Origin: Bacilli bacterium
GTDB lineage: Bacteria; Bacillota_I; Bacilli_A; RFN20; CAG-826
Assembly: GCA_017635465.1 (NCBI GenBank)
Contig: JAGBLL010000047.1
Coordinates: 1-32,617 of the forward strand
Reading direction: 5' to 3'
Length of the DNA stretch: 32,617 bases
Under the pieces are notes generated by a model. That model had not been told where the DNA came from and ran no database searches. It saw only the letters and a list, made by a program, of their open reading frames with translations. The stretch's first letter is position 1. The number at the start of each line of letters is the position of its first letter. Below, in pieces: positions 1 through 8,036 of this stretch. Position numbers and translations under genes: made by a program.

Positions 1-228
1 CGGGATGGACATAGCAATGGTATATCGGTTGTCACGCCAGTGGCATGGCCGGGTAGCTACCTATGGAATGGATAAACGCTGAAAGCATCTAAGCGTGAAG
101 CCAACCTAAAGATGAGACTTCCCATTCGAAAGAAGTAAGACCCCCTGAAAGTTACAGGGTTGATAGGTTAGAAGTGTAAGCATAGTGATATGTTCAGCTG
201 ACTAATACTAATAGGTCGAGGACTTAAT
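1..228 (+). rRNA. 23S ribosomal RNA, 3' end (partial)
   Basis: The sequence ends with the conserved 23S 3' terminus: the ACTAATACTAATAGGTCGAG block at 201-220 followed by GACTTAA. The stretch upstream, with GGATAAACGCTGAAAGCATC near 67-86, is the conserved domain VI region. The 5' part lies outside the window. The exact 3' end is placed by analogy with Bacillus and could be off by a few bases. A 5S gene follows at about 110 bases, so this is the distal end of an rRNA operon. Confidence 0.95.
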
Positions 229-311
229 TTCTTAAGATTTTTAATCGAATCCCAAAAGTAAAATTAAAGTTTTTAATTAACAAGAAAGCTAACATGTGGT
301 AATATTCAGTT

Positions 312-333
312 TTGAGAGAATAATTTCTCTTAA
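312..333 (+). other. Hairpin in the 23S-5S spacer
   Basis: A 9-bp stem (312-320 with 325-333, one G-U pair) and a 4-base loop lie 7 bases upstream of the 5S start. The position suits a pre-rRNA processing structure, which is an inference. The rest of the 229-340 spacer is AT-rich and holds no tRNA. Confidence 0.4.
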
Positions 334-340
334 TAAAAAG

Positions 341-446
341 TCTGGTGGCGATGGCGCGGTGGACACACCTGTTCCCATCTCGAACACAGAAGTTAAGCAC
401 CGTAGTGGCGAAGATATCCGAAAGGACAAAATAGCGAGCCGCCGGG
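341..446 (+). rRNA. 5S ribosomal RNA
   Basis: The conserved 5S core CCCATCTCGAACACAGAAG and AGTTAAGC is present in the first half. The 5' end TCTGGTGGCG pairs with the 3' GCCGCCGGG to form helix I. The length of about 106 bases is slightly short for bacterial 5S. The GC-rich closing helix runs straight into TTTTTATTTT, so the 3' arm probably also serves as the rRNA operon terminator. Confidence 0.93.
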
Positions 447-470
447 CTTTTTATTTTATAACGATTTATT

Positions 471-476
471 TATAAT
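471..476 (+). promoter_or_regulatory. Probable -10 box (TATAAT) giving a near-leaderless start
   Basis: A perfect TATAAT ends 4 bases before the ATG at 481 and 7 before the in-frame ATG at 484. Normal spacing puts the transcription start at about 483, so the message would begin at the start codon. The -35 region (TTTTTA, 448-453, 17-base spacer) is weak. Read-through from the rRNA operon is an alternative. Confidence 0.4.
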
Positions 477-480
477 TATT

Positions 481-1707
481 ATGATGAACATTAATTTAAA
501 ACCTCTATACAGTTTCCTCCATAAAAATAACAAAGATATCATTAATGATGATCTTCTTTTTGTGGATGAAATTAATAACTTCTTAATGGATGAAGATTTA
601 ATCATCCAAGAAAAGGCCAAGGACGCGATTTTTGATATTGTCCTTATCGGTTCAGGTGGGACAGAAAAACTCTTCTTAAAAGAGCTTAATAACCTCAAAG
701 AACCATTTGTGATCTTATCCACAAGTAAGAATAATTCCTTACCAGCGTGTTTTGAAATCAAAACATATTTAGAAAATCATAATAAATTATGTTTCTTACT
801 TTCAGGTGACGAAAGTCACATCGCTAATATGATCAAACATATTGCGACTATTATTAATGCTTATAACAATTTAAAAGATAATCGTTTAGGCTCAATCGGC
901 GGTCCTTCTTCTTGGTTAATTGCTTCACCAGTGGACGCTAAATCGATTCATATTAATTACAAACAAAATATCGTGAAGATTAAGATGAGTGAATTAGAAG
1001 AACTTATTGATGAAACAGAAAAAGAAATGCTTGATATCAATGAATTTGCTCATTCTACAGAACTTATTAATAAAGCTGAAAATCAAGACGTCTTACATTT
1101 AGCGCTTGTGATTTATAAAGCTCTTAAGAAATTAGTTAAAAAATATCAATTAGATGGGTTAACAATCCGCTGCTTTGATATTCTTAAAAAATACAAAAAT
1201 ACCGCTTGTTTAGCTTTGGCCTTACTTAATGAAGAAGGCATCACAGCGGGATGTGAAGGAGATGTGCCAAGTTTAATTACAATGCACATTGTTAATAAAT
1301 TAACAAATCGTTCAGCATTTATGGCCAATCCTTCAAAATTTAATTACGAAGATCATTCATTAATGTTAGCGCACTGCACAGTGCCACTTAACATGGTTAC
1401 ATCATTTAAATTAATGACTCATTTTGAAAGTGGGTTAGGAATTGGAGTGAAAGGGGAACTTCCAGAAGGACGTATTACTTTGTGCAAAGTTGCGCCTGAT
1501 TACACCCTTGAGAATACTCTTTGTATTCCAGCGACCATCAAAGAGAATTTATCTTTGCCAGGGTATTGCAGAACGCAAATCTCTGTTGCTCTTGGTGAAG
1601 AAGGAATTCTTGAAATATTAAAAGCCAGCTTTGGTAATCACATCATCGTCAGTTATGGTGATGTTTATCAAGATTTCTTGCCATTACTGTCTCTTTTAAG
1701 ACGATAA
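481..1707 (+). CDS. L-fucose/L-arabinose isomerase-family protein
   Basis: A 408-residue protein resembling the FucI/AraA-fold sugar isomerases. The GxGG-type loop (IGSGG, 56-60), IGGPSSW (139-145), and the core CEGDVPSLIT (258-267) followed by MANP and HC (His298) match the C-terminal catalytic part of that fold. Glu259 is the likely metal-binding glutamate. It is shorter than E. coli FucI (about 590 residues), so the exact substrate cannot be assigned. No Shine-Dalgarno sequence precedes the ATG at 481 or the ATG at 484; a TATAAT at 471-476 suggests leaderless translation. It sits alone between the rRNA operon and the asp23-fakA pair. A role in fucose or another aldose is a family-based inference and has not been linked here to the sugar genes downstream. 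Confidence 0.7.
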   Translation: MMNINLKPLYSFLHKNNKDIINDDLLFVDEINNFLMDEDLIIQEKAKDAIFDIVLIGSGGTEKLFLKELNNLKEPFVILSTSKNNSLPACFEIKTYLENHNKLCFLLSGDESHIANMIKHIATIINAYNNLKDNRLGSIGGPSSWLIASPVDAKSIHINYKQNIVKIKMSELEELIDETEKEMLDINEFAHSTELINKAENQDVLHLALVIYKALKKLVKKYQLDGLTIRCFDILKKYKNTACLALALLNEEGITAGCEGDVPSLITMHIVNKLTNRSAFMANPSKFNYEDHSLMLAHCTVPLNMVTSFKLMTHFESGLGIGVKGELPEGRITLCKVAPDYTLENTLCIPATIKENLSLPGYCRTQISVALGEEGILEILKASFGNHIIVSYGDVYQDFLPLLSLLRR

Positions 1708-1751
1708 TTAGTAAAAAAGTGTGACAATCTTGAGTTTTTGAATTACCTTGT

Positions 1752-1780
1752 TTGACATAATCGCATTTACTATGTAAAAT
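1752..1780 (+). promoter_or_regulatory. Sigma-A-type promoter, TTGACA-17-TAAAAT
   Basis: The -35 box TTGACA (1752-1757) and -10 box TAAAAT (1775-1780) are separated by 17 bases, a near-consensus vegetative promoter. Transcription should start near 1787, only about 5 bases before the ATG at 1792, so the Asp23 message would have almost no leader. Confidence 0.75.
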
Positions 1781-1791
1781 ATCACTACTTT

Positions 1792-2148
1792 ATGGAAAAG
1801 AAAAATGTCAGTGCCCAACCGGCCTATTATCATACATTAGATATCAAAGAACACACCAGGAATGCCGCCTTAGCGTGCTATGGTGTTGTTGATGTCGCCA
1901 GACGCGAAGATATTCTCCGCGCTGACAAACGTGTTAAGAAAGGAATTATCGAAGATGCAGCGATTTATGTGAAAAAATCACCAAATCGCACTTTTGCCGT
2001 AGATGTTTATTTAGTGCTTTCTAAAGAAGTTAAATTAACCGAAGCTCTTGTAGAATGCCAAAAAACCATTTTATATCAATTAAATAAATGGTGTGGTGGA
2101 CTTTGCACCGCAGTAAACGTTTTTGGTGAATCCCTTGCATCCAATTAA
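1792..2148 (+). CDS. Asp23/Gls24 family envelope stress-response protein
   Basis: A 118-residue protein with the Asp23/Gls24 pattern: an N-terminal strand leading into ACYGVVDVA (residues 29-37), a central VDVYLVLSKEVKL segment, and the amphipathic helix and closing VNV strand typical of the family. Family members such as YloU and YqhY associate with the membrane or with lipid metabolism in Firmicutes. The next gene, fakA, starts 4 bases after the stop, which matches the yloU-yloV order in Bacillus. A strong promoter lies immediately upstream and no ribosome binding site is visible, so initiation is probably leaderless. The family call is firm; the cellular role is known only in outline for the family. 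Confidence 0.85.
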   Translation: MEKKNVSAQPAYYHTLDIKEHTRNAALACYGVVDVARREDILRADKRVKKGIIEDAAIYVKKSPNRTFAVDVYLVLSKEVKLTEALVECQKTILYQLNKWCGGLCTAVNVFGESLASN

Positions 2149-2152
2149 TCAT

Positions 2153-3766
2153 ATGAAAACATTAGACGGACAATCCCTTAAATTGCTACTTCTCTCTGGT
2201 AGCAATAATTTATATAATCACTACCCAGAAGTCGATGCTTTAAATGTTTTCCCAGTCCCTGATGGTGATACTGGTATGAACATGAATTTAACACTCACCT
2301 CTGGTAGTAAAGAAATTTCTAACCGTAGTGATGAATCTGCTTATGAAATTAGTAAAGTTTTCTCTCGTGGCTTATTAATGGGCGCAAGAGGCAACTCAGG
2401 TGTTATCACTAGCCAAATCTTTAGAGGCTTTTCTAAAGGCTTAGATGGCTTAGCAGAAGTTAACGCTTTAGCCTTCTCCGCTGCTTTCCAAAAAGGCGTT
2501 GAAGTGGCTTATAAAGCAGTTGTTAATCCAGTCGAAGGTACAATTCTTACAGTTATTCGTGAATCTTCTCAATTTTTAGCGGATAACGTTAAAGAAAATA
2601 TGAGCATTGAAAAATGCTTAGATCTCATGCTTCAAGAAGCAAGAGAATCATTAAAAAGAACCCCAGAATTATTACCAGTCTTAAAAGAAGCTGGTGTTAT
2701 TGACTCTGGTGGCGCTGGTTTAATTCGTATCTTAGAAGGTATGAGAATCGCCGCTGGTGGTGACTTTGTTGAAAGAAGTCAAGCAACCGCGACCGAAACT
2801 CAAGCTCCTGTCACTGACGAAGAAGAGGAAAGATATTTATTAGAATTCATCTTAAAATTATGCAAAGATAAGAAACCATTTAATGAAAATCGTTTCGGTA
2901 ATATCTTATCCACACACGGTGATGATTTAGTCATCAACGCTACTGAAGAAAATGTGAAAGTTCACATCCGTGTCCTTAACCCAGGTGATATCTTAAATTA
3001 CGCTCAACAATATGGTGAATTCACCAAAGTGAGATTAGTTAACTTAAAAGAAGAAGATGCTGGTGAAGGCTTAGACTTCGGTGAAGAACAAAAAGAAAAA
3101 ACTGAATACGCAATGATTGGTGTTAGTGCTGGTCAAGGCATTGAAGACTTCTTTAAAGAAATTGGTATTTCCATCGTTGTTAAAGGTGGTCAAACCATGA
3201 ACCCATCTAGTGAAGACTTCGTTTCTGCGATTAAGAAAGCTAATGCTAAAAACGTCTTCATCTTCCCAAATAACTCCAATATCGTTATGGCGGCTTCTCA
3301 AGCTTGCGATATGGTGGAAGATGCTGATACAAATGTCTACGTCATTCCAAGTAAGACAATTCCTCAAGGAATTAGCTCCGCGATTATGTTTAATCCAGAA
3401 GCTGATCCAGAAGAAAACTTCCGCAGCATGAAAGCAGCGCTTAAAAATGTCAAATCTGGTGAAGTCACATTCTCTATCAGAGATACCGAATTTAACGGCT
3501 TAAAAGTTAAAAAAGACGATTTCATTGGTATTTATGAAAAAGACATCGTCGTTGATAACCCAGATAAGATGGAAGCCTTAATGCAATTACTTGATAAGAT
3601 GATTGATGAAGATTCAAGCATCATTACCATCTTAGTCGGTCAAGATGTTAGTGAAGAACAAATGAACCAAGTTGCAGAAGCGATTGGTGAAAAGTTCTCC
3701 GATCTCGACTTAGACATCAGACAAGGCAATCAACCAGTCTATTCATTCTTAATCGGTGTTGAATAG
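2153..3766 (+). CDS. fakA: Fatty acid kinase catalytic subunit FakA (DAK/DegV-associated, YloV-like)
   Basis: A 537-residue kinase that phosphorylates fatty acids bound to FakB partners to feed phospholipid synthesis. The N-terminal DhaL domain carries the ATP/Mg motif NVFPVPDGDTGMNM and the GARGNSGVI loop, followed by a second DSGGAGL motif. The C-terminal part is the DegV-like/FakA tail ending FLIGVE. Open reading extends upstream to a TTG at 2123, inside the preceding gene, but the ATG at 2153 gives the usual start of the family (MKTLDG) and lies 4 bases after the asp23 stop. No clear Shine-Dalgarno sequence exists, so translational coupling is likely. No fakB is present in the window. A strong terminator follows. 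Confidence 0.92.
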   Translation: MKTLDGQSLKLLLLSGSNNLYNHYPEVDALNVFPVPDGDTGMNMNLTLTSGSKEISNRSDESAYEISKVFSRGLLMGARGNSGVITSQIFRGFSKGLDGLAEVNALAFSAAFQKGVEVAYKAVVNPVEGTILTVIRESSQFLADNVKENMSIEKCLDLMLQEARESLKRTPELLPVLKEAGVIDSGGAGLIRILEGMRIAAGGDFVERSQATATETQAPVTDEEEERYLLEFILKLCKDKKPFNENRFGNILSTHGDDLVINATEENVKVHIRVLNPGDILNYAQQYGEFTKVRLVNLKEEDAGEGLDFGEEQKEKTEYAMIGVSAGQGIEDFFKEIGISIVVKGGQTMNPSSEDFVSAIKKANAKNVFIFPNNSNIVMAASQACDMVEDADTNVYVIPSKTIPQGISSAIMFNPEADPEENFRSMKAALKNVKSGEVTFSIRDTEFNGLKVKKDDFIGIYEKDIVVDNPDKMEALMQLLDKMIDEDSSIITILVGQDVSEEQMNQVAEAIGEKFSDLDLDIRQGNQPVYSFLIGVE

Positions 3767-3783
3767 AATAAAGAATTATAGAT

Positions 3784-3811
3784 AAGACCACATAAAAGTG
3801 GTCTTTTTTAT
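3784..3811 (+). terminator. Rho-independent terminator after fakA
   Basis: A perfect 8-bp stem AAGACCAC/GTGGTCTT with a 6-base loop (3784-3805) is followed by a run of T. It lies 17 bases after the fakA stop and closes the asp23-fakA unit. Confidence 0.92.
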
Positions 3812-3834
3812 TATTTTTGCTCTTTAATACGATT

Positions 3835-3840
3835 TATAAT
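3835..3840 (+). promoter_or_regulatory. Candidate -10 box for the GH43 gene
   Basis: TATAAT lies between the fakA terminator and the GH43 ribosome binding site, and would leave a leader of about 36 bases. No convincing -35 box is seen at the right spacing, so this is tentative. Confidence 0.35.
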
Positions 3841-3882
3841 CGTGACATAATAAATTTGAATATAAAAATACGAGGGAATTGT

Positions 3883-5409
3883 ATGAAAACAAAATTAAAA
3901 CTTTTTGCTGCCCTTGCTTCGACAGCATTACTCTCTTTAACTGCTTGTGGTAACACAAAATATGCTGAAGAAACTGATGAAGCCATTATTAATCAAATCG
4001 AGGTCGTCAATCGTGAAGATGGCGTTTATGGAAATATTTATCTTCCAACCGAAATTGAAGGCGCTACTGTGACTTGGAAAAGCTCTGACCAAAAAGTTAT
4101 CGACGCTAAGGGTAACGAAAATATGAAACCAGGCATTGTCTATAGACAAGCCGAAGATAAGACCGTTAAATTAACAGCGATTATCGATAAGGAAGGCGTG
4201 AAGAGCCAATACGAACAAGAAGTATTAGTCAAAGCCGCTCCTGAAGAAATCAAAGACGAAGATTATAAAGCCTATTTATTTGGTCACTTCGTTGGTGAAG
4301 GTTATGGTAAAACTTCTGGTGGTCAAAAGGTCGCTACTGGTGAACAAATGTTCTTCGCTTTAGCGGATGTCGGCCAAGGCTTAAAATTCAAAGATATGAA
4401 TAAATCCACAATGAACTCTTTAAAACCAGTCTTATCAAGCAAGATTGGTGAAAGAGGCGTGAGAGATCCATATATCTGCCGTTCACCTGAAGGTGATACA
4501 TTCTATTTAATCGCTACTGACTTATCAGTCTATACAAGAGGTGGATGGAACAATAACGCTGGTCAAGCCACTAAAACAGGAAGTCACTCCATCGTTTTAT
4601 GGGAATCTCATGACTTAGTTAACTGGACAGAAGAAAGACTCATTGAAGTCGCTGATCCTAAAGCTGGTATGGCTTGGGCTCCTGAAATGATATACTGTGA
4701 AGAAACTGGTGAATATTTAATCTTCTTCTCTTCCACAATCTTAGATGATGTTTCTAAAGGCGTTAATGCTAAGATTTTAAGACGTGATAGTGTTTATTAC
4801 ACAACCACAAGAGACTTCCATCATTTCACCGAAACAAGACAATTCATTCCAAATATTAAATATCAAGACAACATCAAAACAAGAAACGAATCTGATCAAT
4901 ATGCTGAAAATAATGACTTTAGAAAAGTCATTGATGGTTCAGTTATGAAGATTGGTGATTGGTACTACAGCGCTTGTAAAGATGGTGGCAACAATGAAGA
5001 TGGTGGTGGCATCAGAATTCAAAAGACACAAAATCTTTATGATGGTGAATGGGAATTCGTCCAAAACTTAGCGGACGCTGGTTTCAAAGCTGAAGGTAGA
5101 AACGCTGATAATAAGTGCTTAGAAGGACCAGAATGGTTCTATCTAAACCAAGCAGACAGAACTGATCCAAACGTTCCTGAAATTGGCTTAATGGCGGACT
5201 TCTATGCAAATACAAGTGTTGGTTACATCCCATGGGCAACCACAAACGTTGAAGATATCAAAAACGCCGAAGGTAGTTGGAGACAACTTAAGTCCGGTAC
5301 AGGTGAAGATAACTTCAACTGGGATAAGCAAACCAAACGTCATGGCACAATCCTTAGAATTACTGAAGAAGAAGCCAATAGACTTAAAGAAGCATATCCA
5401 ATTGCTTAA
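3883..5409 (+). CDS. Lipoprotein glycoside hydrolase family 43 with N-terminal Ig-like domain
   Basis: A 508-residue surface lipoprotein. The signal peptide ends in a lipobox LTAC with Cys at about residue 21. Residues of about 30-110 form an atrophied bacterial Ig-like domain (TVTWKSSDQKVID and KLTAII signatures). The rest is a GH43 five-bladed propeller: VRDPYI with the catalytic base Asp195, IDGSV with the probable pKa-modulating Asp351, and LEGPEW with the general acid Glu414. GH43 enzymes include arabinofuranosidases, xylosidases and galactanases; sequence alone does not decide here. The ATG at 3883 was preferred to an upstream ATG at 3817 because it has a GAGGG ribosome binding site and starts a proper signal peptide. 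It is a single-gene unit between two terminators, first of the polysaccharide genes. Confidence 0.88.
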   Translation: MKTKLKLFAALASTALLSLTACGNTKYAEETDEAIINQIEVVNREDGVYGNIYLPTEIEGATVTWKSSDQKVIDAKGNENMKPGIVYRQAEDKTVKLTAIIDKEGVKSQYEQEVLVKAAPEEIKDEDYKAYLFGHFVGEGYGKTSGGQKVATGEQMFFALADVGQGLKFKDMNKSTMNSLKPVLSSKIGERGVRDPYICRSPEGDTFYLIATDLSVYTRGGWNNNAGQATKTGSHSIVLWESHDLVNWTEERLIEVADPKAGMAWAPEMIYCEETGEYLIFFSSTILDDVSKGVNAKILRRDSVYYTTTRDFHHFTETRQFIPNIKYQDNIKTRNESDQYAENNDFRKVIDGSVMKIGDWYYSACKDGGNNEDGGGIRIQKTQNLYDGEWEFVQNLADAGFKAEGRNADNKCLEGPEWFYLNQADRTDPNVPEIGLMADFYANTSVGYIPWATTNVEDIKNAEGSWRQLKSGTGEDNFNWDKQTKRHGTILRITEEEANRLKEAYPIA

Positions 5410-5430
5410 TCCTTAATAATAGCAATCTTA

Positions 5431-5457
5431 AAAGCGGACGTCATTGTCCGCTTTTTA
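5431..5457. terminator. Terminator between convergent GH43 and GH2 genes
   Basis: A perfect 9-bp stem AAAGCGGAC/GTCCGCTTT with a 6-base loop, followed by T residues on the plus strand. The minus-strand copy also ends in a short T run, so it may serve both convergent genes. Confidence 0.9.
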
Positions 5458-5467
5458 TAACAAAACT

Positions 5468-7825
5468 TCAGCGTTTAATAGTGATTGTTTCTTGACCTAA
5501 TTCGCTTGTGATGGAAAAGATTATTTCTTTTGAACCTTCATCGAATTCAAAGATTGCCATCCCTTTAGCGTGATAGGTCTTAATTTTATTTGTTAAATAG
5601 CCAACTTTATTATAGGAAGCACTGCTACCTAATCTTAGAAGTTTGCCACCTTTAACGTCACTAATTTCAATATTTTTTTCTTGATGAACATTTCTATTGC
5701 CTTCTTCATCTTCAAAAGCAAAATGAACATAAGCAAATCTATCAGCTTCAGGATATTCTTCTTTGTAATATCTAAGTTTGATGTCTTCTGAAGCTGTCTT
5801 TAAAGATACTTCGCCTAAAATATTGCCTTTCAAGTCTTTAGCAACAGCTTTTATAGTGCCAGGAATATATTTTCCATTGAATTTAATAAAGCATTTTTTA
5901 GGATTAATTTTGCTACGTTTTATCAATTTATCATTTTGATAAAATTCCACGATAGGTGAACGGGAATAAATATAGAATGTACATTTTCTATTTTCTTCCC
6001 CTGGATATGAATAGCATCTAATCGCGTGATTAAATCTCCACGCTGCTTTATTGCATTTGCATCTTATGTCATAAGGAGAAACAACGCCAATATCAATAAT
6101 CTTTTTATGATAAACAACTTGAGTATAATCACCCTCACTAGTGGTGTCGCCTAAGATGTCTTTTCTTCCTCCATCGTCAGTTAACCATCCTGAGCGGTCT
6201 TTTAAATATGGGAATTCTTTTCTATTTAATTCCGCTGCAAAGCCAGCTTCACCTAAATAGTCTAGACCTGTCCAAACAAAGTCACCAATAACGCGCGGGA
6301 TTTGATGTGCTATTTCGTAGAATAAGGCAGTATCAGAGACAAATGTCTCTGTACCGCATATAAATCTATTTGGATATTTCTTAGCGTCTTTCTTATATCT
6401 AAGGATGCCATAATTATATCCAGCAACATCCATCTTAGCGAAAGCCCCTCTTGTGTTCTTATCAACAATATGAAGAGTAGCGCCTCTTTTCATAAAGCCT
6501 GCGCCCATCATGTTACCGATAGTGTTGAAGATATCAGAACTACCTTCCACCTTTGGCTTAGCGTTAAATTCATCTTCCGCTTTTTTACTGCTATAGGTAG
6601 ATATTGGAGTGTGAGCAATGCCGTTGAAGAAGACATTGATACCACAAGTTGTTAACCTTGAAGAATCTAATTTATGTAATAAATCATTCATCTTACCTTG
6701 AAGTTCAATGCCTTTAGCTTCACTAGTTTCACTAACTTCGTTACCAGTGCTATAAAAGATGACAGAAGGATGAGAATAATCTTTTTCCACCATATCAAAT
6801 AAATCATCTTCATAGTTATCTTCCATATAATTGCTATAACCAAATTTGGTTTTATGGATATACCAGCAATCAACATATTCGTCCATGACATATAAGCCGA
6901 GTTCATCACAAGCATCTAAAAAGTCTTTGCATATCGGATTATGTGCACTTCTAACAGCGTTATAGCCAAGTTCTTTAAGTTGTCTAACTTTGCGATATTC
7001 AACTTCCCTATAAGATTCCGCGCCTAAAAGAGCGTTATCACTGTGGATACAAGCACCATAAAGGATAACTTTTTCTCCGTTTATTAATAAGCCTTGTTGT
7101 TTATCAAGCGATATTTGTCTAACACCAAATTTTAATTCTTCTATTTGTTCGTTTATTGTGATTCTAGCTTTATATAAATAAGGATGTTCATCATTCCATA
7201 GATATGGATTATTAATGATGATAACATCATCTATTTCTTTAATGCTTTTATATTCTTTTTTTAATATAGATTTATTATCATTATCAAATATTTCGATTGT
7301 TAAATCAGATATCCCATTTAACAAACATTTAAAAGATATCTTTCCTTCTTTATAGTCGATTGTATTGATTTTAAATGAACGAGGAATAATGTGTATTTTT
7401 GGCAAAACATAGAGATGAACATTACGATATATCCCAGCGCCACTATACCAACGAGAGTTAGGTTGATCGCTATTAATGGCGATAACTTTGATAATGTTAT
7501 TGCCTTGCTTTAAATATTTTGTCGCGTTAAATAAGCAAGTGGAATAACCGTACTGACGTTCATAGGCTAATTCATTATTAATATAGATTTGAGGATGATG
7601 ATAAATACCTTCAAATTCGAAATAATATTCTTTATTTAAATCATCGATATTGATGACCTTTTCATAAATATAGTCATCGCCTTTAAAAAATGATACCTTA
7701 TCTCCACCTCTATAAGAGATGTCTCTAGGTTCTCTTAGCATTGCATCAAATGGCAAATTAACTTTCGTTTTGCTATTTGGTTCATTTTGTCGATAAAAAA
7801 GCCAGTCTTTATTAATAAGCATCAT
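5468..7825 (-). CDS. Glycoside hydrolase family 2, cytoplasmic (beta-galactosidase or beta-glucuronidase type)
   Basis: A 785-residue GH2 enzyme without a signal peptide, so it should act inside the cell on imported oligosaccharides. Order: N-terminal jelly-roll sugar-binding domain (with SRWYSGAGIYRNV), Ig-like domain, TIM barrel with RSAHNP near residue 292, the acid/base glutamate in TGNE (Glu363), the nucleophile glutamate in CGTE (Glu493), then WTGLDYLGE, and C-terminal Ig-like domains. Both catalytic residues are present. The start is taken at the ATG 7823-7825, 5 bases after AGGA; a TTG one codon upstream is less likely. It is divergent from the GH78 gene, with a shared 211-base control region. 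GH2 substrate (galactose, glucuronate, mannose) cannot be read from the sequence, but glucuronate genes downstream make a glucuronidase attractive. Confidence 0.88.
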   Translation of the reverse strand: MMLINKDWLFYRQNEPNSKTKVNLPFDAMLREPRDISYRGGDKVSFFKGDDYIYEKVINIDDLNKEYYFEFEGIYHHPQIYINNELAYERQYGYSTCLFNATKYLKQGNNIIKVIAINSDQPNSRWYSGAGIYRNVHLYVLPKIHIIPRSFKINTIDYKEGKISFKCLLNGISDLTIEIFDNDNKSILKKEYKSIKEIDDVIIINNPYLWNDEHPYLYKARITINEQIEELKFGVRQISLDKQQGLLINGEKVILYGACIHSDNALLGAESYREVEYRKVRQLKELGYNAVRSAHNPICKDFLDACDELGLYVMDEYVDCWYIHKTKFGYSNYMEDNYEDDLFDMVEKDYSHPSVIFYSTGNEVSETSEAKGIELQGKMNDLLHKLDSSRLTTCGINVFFNGIAHTPISTYSSKKAEDEFNAKPKVEGSSDIFNTIGNMMGAGFMKRGATLHIVDKNTRGAFAKMDVAGYNYGILRYKKDAKKYPNRFICGTETFVSDTALFYEIAHQIPRVIGDFVWTGLDYLGEAGFAAELNRKEFPYLKDRSGWLTDDGGRKDILGDTTSEGDYTQVVYHKKIIDIGVVSPYDIRCKCNKAAWRFNHAIRCYSYPGEENRKCTFYIYSRSPIVEFYQNDKLIKRSKINPKKCFIKFNGKYIPGTIKAVAKDLKGNILGEVSLKTASEDIKLRYYKEEYPEADRFAYVHFAFEDEEGNRNVHQEKNIEISDVKGGKLLRLGSSASYNKVGYLTNKIKTYHAKGMAIFEFDEGSKEIIFSITSELGQETITIKR

Positions 7826-7882
7826 CAATTTCCTACTTTCGTGTTAACTATGAATGTTCTTATTTATTTTTTAAATGTTTTT

Positions 7883-7914
7883 GGCATATTTTTAAAAATA
7901 TATGGCATATTTTT
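7883..7914. promoter_or_regulatory. Direct repeat GGCATATTTTT, 21-base period, in the GH2/GH78 control region
   Basis: The 11-mer GGCATATTTTT occurs at 7883-7893 and 7904-7914, exactly 21 bases apart (two helical turns). A perfect 16-base palindrome, ATATTTTTAAAAATAT (7886-7901), overlaps the first copy. AraC-family regulators often bind such direct repeats. The region is very AT-rich, so the chance expectation is not negligible. Confidence 0.4.
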
Positions 7915-7985
7915 TTATAAACAGTATTTTTTTATTAGAAGTTTTAAAGTCTACGAGATAAAAAAGTAAAAATAGGTTGCCTAAA

Positions 7986-8024
7986 TTGTCTCTTGCTATC
8001 CTTTTTGTAAAAATGGTAGCGCTA
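7986..8024 (+). promoter_or_regulatory. Candidate promoter and palindromic operator of the GH78 gene
   Basis: TTGTCT (7986-7991), a 16-base spacer and TAAAAA (8008-8013) form a weak promoter. The palindrome TAGCGCTA (8017-8024) lies over the predicted start site, just before the AGGAGA ribosome binding site, where a bound LacI-type repressor would block transcription. This is inference from position and symmetry only. Confidence 0.3.
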
Positions 8025-8036
8025 GGAGAATTAATT

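Noticed and set aside
229-340. tRNA gene in the rRNA spacer
   Set aside because: No cloverleaf, GTTCGA-type T-loop or CCA end can be found in the 112-base spacer.
3071-3367. 98-codon minus-strand frame inside fakA
   Set aside because: It is antisense to a conserved domain of FakA and shows no start signals.
7787-7969. Open frame of 60 codons on the plus strand in the GH2/GH78 control region
   Set aside because: It begins inside the minus-strand GH2 gene, has no ribosome binding site, and its hydrophobic translation follows from T-rich DNA.
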